25,844 nt of DNA from a virus. The number at the start of each line of letters is the position of its first letter. The stretch's first letter is position 1. The notes under the pieces were generated by a model, which was not told the DNA's origin, did not search any database, and worked only from the letters and a program-made list of their open reading frames with translations. The stretch is from positions 1 through 25,844 of IMG/VR virus record IMGVR_UViG_3300020394_000877. One strand, given 5' to 3'. Below are positions 22,481 through 25,844 of the stretch, in pieces. A program made the position numbers and the translations under genes.

Positions 22481-22652
22481 TTTTTGCAAGCCATTCATCT
22501 ACTGCGTCTCTAATCAGACTAGCCGCGCTGATATGTTTGGCCCCGTCTTTACGTGCTTCATGCGCTATCTTCTTCAACTGGTTTAGTTGGCCCACTTTCA
22601 TAAGCGCATTGTATGTCATCGTAGGTTCACCAATTGTGTTTGGTCTTGGCAT
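22467..22652 (-). CDS. Small ribbon-helix-helix-like protein
   Basis: A 61-residue protein. The second half (QLNQLKKIAHEARKDGAKHI, SAASLIRDAVDEWLAKN) fits the two helices of a CopG/Arc-like ribbon-helix-helix, with an N-terminal strand near TMTYNAL. Its ATG shares a base with the helicase stop (TGATG). It may be a repressor of its own operon. Confidence in the fold is moderate. Confidence 0.65.
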   Translation of the reverse strand: MPRPNTIGEPTMTYNALMKVGQLNQLKKIAHEARKDGAKHISAASLIRDAVDEWLAKNDKL

Positions 22653-24178
22653 CACACGCTCCCTAAACCAGTATTGATGTTGGCTTCTTTGAGTTTGGTC
22701 TGGTCTGTCTTGTGATACTGGTCATCAAGAGACCAGCCAGCATCCAGCCATGTCTTGCCCTTGTCAGTGAAGTGCAAGCTGAACCGCGCTCTGATTGTAC
22801 CGCGCTGAACCCTGCCAGTTGTGCTGTTGGGCGCGAATTCAGACAGTCTGCGAGACAACCACTGCGGTGATGTCTTTGTCTGTAAGGCATGGTCTCTACT
22901 AAACTGGGTAGACAGGAAGCCTCTGTATGCAGACACAACGTCTGTCATTTTGACAGCACAGTTGCTGTTTGCTTTGACTAGTGCTTCTTCTAGGAACACA
23001 CGCAACGGGTCTTGCTCTGCTTTGATTTCGTCTTGCTTGGCAATCAGACTTGGCGGCACATCAAAGTAGCCGCGTGTCTTCAGTGCCTTGAGCCTAGACA
23101 CTAGCCTCTGTAGAATGCCAGACAGTTCTGCATCCAGTCGGTCTTTCAGACTGTGGTCCTCTGCGTTGTAATCAATCACTGTATCCATCGGGACAAACAG
23201 TGTGCGGTCATAGACAGCATCACTGGTATCATCAATCTTTGGCAGAGAGTTACCGGCCAGTCCGACTGTCAAGTTGAGACGGCCCTCAAACGGTTTCTCA
23301 AACTTTACTTTGATAGACAGCGGCTCGTTTGTGATGATGCGCTTGATGATGCTGTCATTCATCACGGTGCCGACTTTGATTTCATCAGACAGCCAGACAG
23401 CTTTGCCCATCAGTGCTTGTGCGCCGAAGCCGTTTAGTTCCTGTAAGTCGATGGCTGTTGCCAGCTTCTCACCAAATATCTGGCGCGGCACATCCAAGAT
23501 GGTAGACTTGCCGGTCCTGCGCTCTCCATACAAGAACAAACATTTAGACATGGCACGGGGCCGTCTATGTCTATATAGACATGAAGACATCCATTCTTCT
23601 AACAACACAATCACCCGGTCCCGGTCCGCCGGGTCGATGTGCGCCATCAGATTCTTGACGGTGTTGTCCCAGACAGGGCAATCAGCTTGGTCATTCCACT
23701 CTGCCGCCAGCACGTTGTCTTCACGCAGATACCAGTTCTTCTGTACAGACACAGTCTGAAATGTCTCAAGACAGAAAGCGACATTGTTAGAGCAGATGAT
23801 TACGTTGCCGTGTTGTCCCCAGTCCACATCATCTACATACACTCTGACCTTCACGCCAGACAGAACTTCAGTTCTCAGGTTCCGGTTCGGCACAATACCA
23901 ATCAGGTTACGGAACCATTGGTCTATCTCGCTCTCTACAAACAGCGCATCTTTCACACGCCAGATGCCAACGGCTGGGTCAAAGGTGTACCATTTGTCCT
24001 GAGTGTGTAGTATGTCTGCGCTGTTCTGCCTGAAGTGTAGGACCATTGCATCAATAGCCGCACCTACGATGTCAGACATGCGGGGTTGACGTCCAGCCGC
24101 TTGCGCTGTCTGCACATGATTGATAATGCGCTGTGTTGGGTCTGCTGGGTTAGGCGCGAGACTAGATTGGTTCTGCAT
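22652..24178 (-). CDS. SF3 replicative helicase (D5/P4 alpha-type)
   Basis: A 508-residue protein. The ATG at 24178 has GGGAG eight bases upstream and is preferred to a TTG nine codons earlier. The N-terminal ~180 residues form a D5_N-like region. The SF3 core has Walker A GERRTGKST (218-226), Walker B AVWLSDE and the C-box LAGNSLPKIDDTSDAVYDRT, as in P4-type viral primase-helicases. It should unwind the replication fork. It follows the primase gene with a 17-base overlap, so primase and helicase are separate proteins that would work together. Confidence 0.9.
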   Translation of the reverse strand: MQNQSSLAPNPADPTQRIINHVQTAQAAGRQPRMSDIVGAAIDAMVLHFRQNSADILHTQDKWYTFDPAVGIWRVKDALFVESEIDQWFRNLIGIVPNRNLRTEVLSGVKVRVYVDDVDWGQHGNVIICSNNVAFCLETFQTVSVQKNWYLREDNVLAAEWNDQADCPVWDNTVKNLMAHIDPADRDRVIVLLEEWMSSCLYRHRRPRAMSKCLFLYGERRTGKSTILDVPRQIFGEKLATAIDLQELNGFGAQALMGKAVWLSDEIKVGTVMNDSIIKRIITNEPLSIKVKFEKPFEGRLNLTVGLAGNSLPKIDDTSDAVYDRTLFVPMDTVIDYNAEDHSLKDRLDAELSGILQRLVSRLKALKTRGYFDVPPSLIAKQDEIKAEQDPLRVFLEEALVKANSNCAVKMTDVVSAYRGFLSTQFSRDHALQTKTSPQWLSRRLSEFAPNSTTGRVQRGTIRARFSLHFTDKGKTWLDAGWSLDDQYHKTDQTKLKEANINTGLGSV

Positions 24179-25046
24179 GTTCGCGCTCCCATATTCTTGA
24201 GACAATACTTTGGACTTCTATGAGCGGCAGTGTGCAACCGTAGTCCATGAGTGTTCTGATTTGTGTCTTTGGATTGATGTCATTGCGTGACCAGTAACCG
24301 GCCAGCTTCACAACACAATTGTTTCTGCCGCCATATTCATTAGCTGAACCCGACACAGATAGATTGTTGATCACACGTTCCCAGTCTTGGCTGGTCATAC
24401 CCATGCGGACATTGCTGGTCAGAAAACCAACCACCTTTTCATAAGGGTCCTGATTTGCAAGGGCCATATCTTCTAATTCATACAGTGAATATTCTTGCCA
24501 AGGCTCTACGTGTGCTACCCTTGACTGGACAGGCGGGTTATACTTCCAGTTGATTGTGTAGGGTAGGCGAAGCAGACTGGCGATGTGGGTAGGCGCAGGG
24601 TCTCCAAGTAAGACTTGAGACAACTGCTTCATTACAATCTCAGCTTTCTGAAACTGTACAGCATCACGCACCGGCTCTTTCAAACGCCAGTAAACATGCA
24701 AGCCGCCACCGCTATGTACTATATATGTAGGCTTGTAATCGTTGACTATATAATCCAGCCGGTCTACGTCCGCGCCGTCAATGTCCACCCATATATGTGT
24801 GAGTTCTAAAACATCAGTCTTCCGACAGGTCGTACTCTCTGGGTCCAGCCGCGCTTGCCTCATATATATGCCGCGCTTTTCTTTAGTCTGTTCTGCTATC
24901 CATTCAAACAAGCTGTCTGCACTGCGGCCATTGGCGCGATACATCACCCGCTTGTCACCCAGTGCCTCAAAACTAAGGACCCCGCACGTTTTGTTTTGGT
25001 GCAAGGTAGATAAAAATTCTGCGATTGTGTGTCTGTCCTCTACCAT
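24162..25046 (-). CDS. Archaeo-eukaryotic-type DNA primase (AEP/PriCT)
   Basis: A 294-residue protein. AEP catalytic motifs are visible: WVDIDG (Asp88, Asp90), the SGGGLHVYW motif with His117 (112-120), and LLRLPYTINWK (158-168), the third signature of plasmid/phage AEPs. The C-terminal part (GGRNNCVVKLAGYWSRNDIN, then a helical end) resembles a PriCT domain. It should make primers at the origin and supply the SF3 helicase encoded just downstream. AGGA precedes the ATG. It heads a leftward operon whose upstream region holds ATGTCTGTGTCT (25072-25083). Confidence 0.88.
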   Translation of the reverse strand: MVEDRHTIAEFLSTLHQNKTCGVLSFEALGDKRVMYRANGRSADSLFEWIAEQTKEKRGIYMRQARLDPESTTCRKTDVLELTHIWVDIDGADVDRLDYIVNDYKPTYIVHSGGGLHVYWRLKEPVRDAVQFQKAEIVMKQLSQVLLGDPAPTHIASLLRLPYTINWKYNPPVQSRVAHVEPWQEYSLYELEDMALANQDPYEKVVGFLTSNVRMGMTSQDWERVINNLSVSGSANEYGGRNNCVVKLAGYWSRNDINPKTQIRTLMDYGCTLPLIEVQSIVSRIWEREHAEPI

Positions 25047-25354
25047 CTTATTCCTATTATACTGTCATTGTATGTCTGTGTCTTGCACGAATATGATTTA
25101 ACAGAATCGCGTTGTCAACATGCCATAGTCAGTTTCAAGAAGATGTGTTGTAATCTGGAGTAGGCCACATAATATTGTGGTTTAGGGGGCTTCCTCCCTT
25201 ACCCCCGTCCTGTCAGTCTGTCTAAGTGGGCAAGGTGTTTCGGCATCTTGCCCATCTTTTTTAGAAATTAATTTACATTAAAGTGTTGACACAACAGACA
25301 CCAAGCCCCATTGTAATGTTACCAGACAAAACAGACAAATGAACAGACGGACAA
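25047..25354. promoter_or_regulatory. Divergent non-coding region between primase and SNF2-helicase genes
   Basis: A 308-base gap with no gene. It contains AGACACAGACAT (minus-strand sense, 25083-25072), CCACA-TAATAT-TGTGG (a 5-bp dyad at ~25169), a GGGGG/CCCCC stem (~25185-25206), the terminator at 25228, then TTGACA (25286-25291), which has no good -10 at 17 bases. It probably holds divergent promoters and a structured leader. Confidence 0.5.
25228..25262 (+). terminator. Rho-independent terminator upstream of the SNF2-helicase gene
   Basis: GGGCAAGGTG (25228-25237) and CATCTTGCCC (25244-25253) pair over 10 bp with one G-U and a 6-base loop, followed by ATC and six T. No plus-strand gene precedes it within 3 kb, so it either ends a small RNA or acts as a leader attenuator. 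Confidence 0.85.
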
Positions 25355-25844
25355 ATGACACAGACTTTACAGGTTTCTTTGGAACCAAACCTACAATTGG
25401 TTCTACGCCCCACCAATCCCATACCAGCATTGGCCGATATACTTGGCCGCATTCCACAGTGTGCTTACAAGCCAGCCCAACGTAGCTGGGTTGTAAATAT
25501 AGGACGCATGGAAGCTGAAGTTGGGATGAGCGTGTACGACATCATTGCGAATGACGTAAAGCCTACGCTTGAGGACCAAGGATATTCAGTAAAGTTTAAC
25601 CAACAGGTTAGTCTACATGCCCGTTCTCTCGCTGATGTTTTAAAGTCCCAGACAGATGATTTTCATTCTCGCATATGTGTTGGATGGGAAAACAGTCTGT
25701 CATCTTTGGGTGTGGCTCCATATAAACATCAGCTTGACGCTGTCCATTTTTGGCTGGACAACCAAGGGCGCGGTATCTTTGGCCATGAGATGGGTACAGG
25801 CAAAACTATCTCTGCCATTCTTGCCATCCGCGCCCTTGGACTTT
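25355..25844 (+). CDS. SNF2-family helicase, N-terminal part (runs off the window)
   Basis: An open frame from the ATG at 25355 to the window edge, 163 residues visible. The N-terminal region (LRPTNPIPALADILGRIPQC, then KPAQRSWVV) resembles the HARP-like module of SMARCAL1-type annealing helicases. Near the end YKHQLDAVHFWL and then FGHEMGTGKTISAILAI give the Q-like motif and the Walker A of SNF2/SF2 enzymes. It likely remodels or anneals DNA during replication. A competing ATG at 25339 is in another frame. Confidence 0.85.
   Translation, partial: MTQTLQVSLEPNLQLVLRPTNPIPALADILGRIPQCAYKPAQRSWVVNIGRMEAEVGMSVYDIIANDVKPTLEDQGYSVKFNQQVSLHARSLADVLKSQTDDFHSRICVGWENSLSSLGVAPYKHQLDAVHFWLDNQGRGIFGHEMGTGKTISAILAIRALGL

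Noticed and set aside
25050-25064. TATAAT on the minus strand just before the primase start as a -10 box
   Set aside because: It is only nine bases before the ATG, which would place the transcript start at or beyond the ribosome-binding site, and it has no -35 partner.

Overview
The window is part of the genome of a tailed double-stranded DNA phage. A short-tailed (podovirus-like) particle is the best fit: the leftward half carries, in P22-like order, terminase subunits, a ~720-residue portal, a scaffold, an SU10/HK97-type major capsid protein, an adaptor-like protein, a large beta-rich tail/stabilisation-like protein and Gly/Ala/Gln-rich virion proteins. Marine or alphaproteobacterial host associations of CobS/CobT-like phage pairs make such a host plausible, but nothing here proves it. 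No tRNA, CRISPR array, integrase or insertion sequence was seen.

Layout. (1) 1-13818, minus strand: the late structural operon, tightly packed with ATGA, TAATG or short overlaps. It includes an HlyC-like acyltransferase gene and two tiny coupled genes (9371-9529 and 11688-11816). (2) 13819-14610: a ~790-base divergent non-coding region. It has AT-rich flanks, a GC-rich centre dense in GTCTG/CAGAC, a long RNA hairpin and a rho-independent terminator. (3) 14611-20301, plus strand: a MoxR/CobS-like AAA+ ATPase, a CobT-like protein (HExxH plus VWA domain), four small proteins and an ADP-ribosyltransferase-fold protein, closed by a strong terminator. (4) 20344-21023, minus: a zinc-ribbon protein and a RuvC-like resolvase. 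(5) 21024-21505: an iteron-rich region with two perfect 21-bp inverted-repeat pairs, the best replication-origin candidate. (6) 21506-22214, plus: a winged-helix-like protein and a small zinc protein. (7) 22280-25046, minus: an archaeo-eukaryotic primase, an SF3 helicase, a ribbon-helix-helix-like protein and a zinc protein. (8) 25355 to the end, plus: an SNF2-type helicase, cut by the window edge.

The most striking result is three hammerhead self-cleaving ribozymes in the plus-strand operon, at 14524-14576, 16134-16189 and 18227-18276. Each lies just after a stable hairpin and just before an (AGACAC)n tract, a Shine-Dalgarno sequence and a start codon. The first two are type III (open at stem III) and show compensatory changes in stem II. 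The third is type I (open at stem I), with a different sequence and fold order. Together they look like RNA-processing cassettes that would cut the operon message into separate cobS-like, cobT-like and distal mRNAs, each with a 5'-OH end. The same AGACAY hexamer recurs near gene starts across the window, on both strands.
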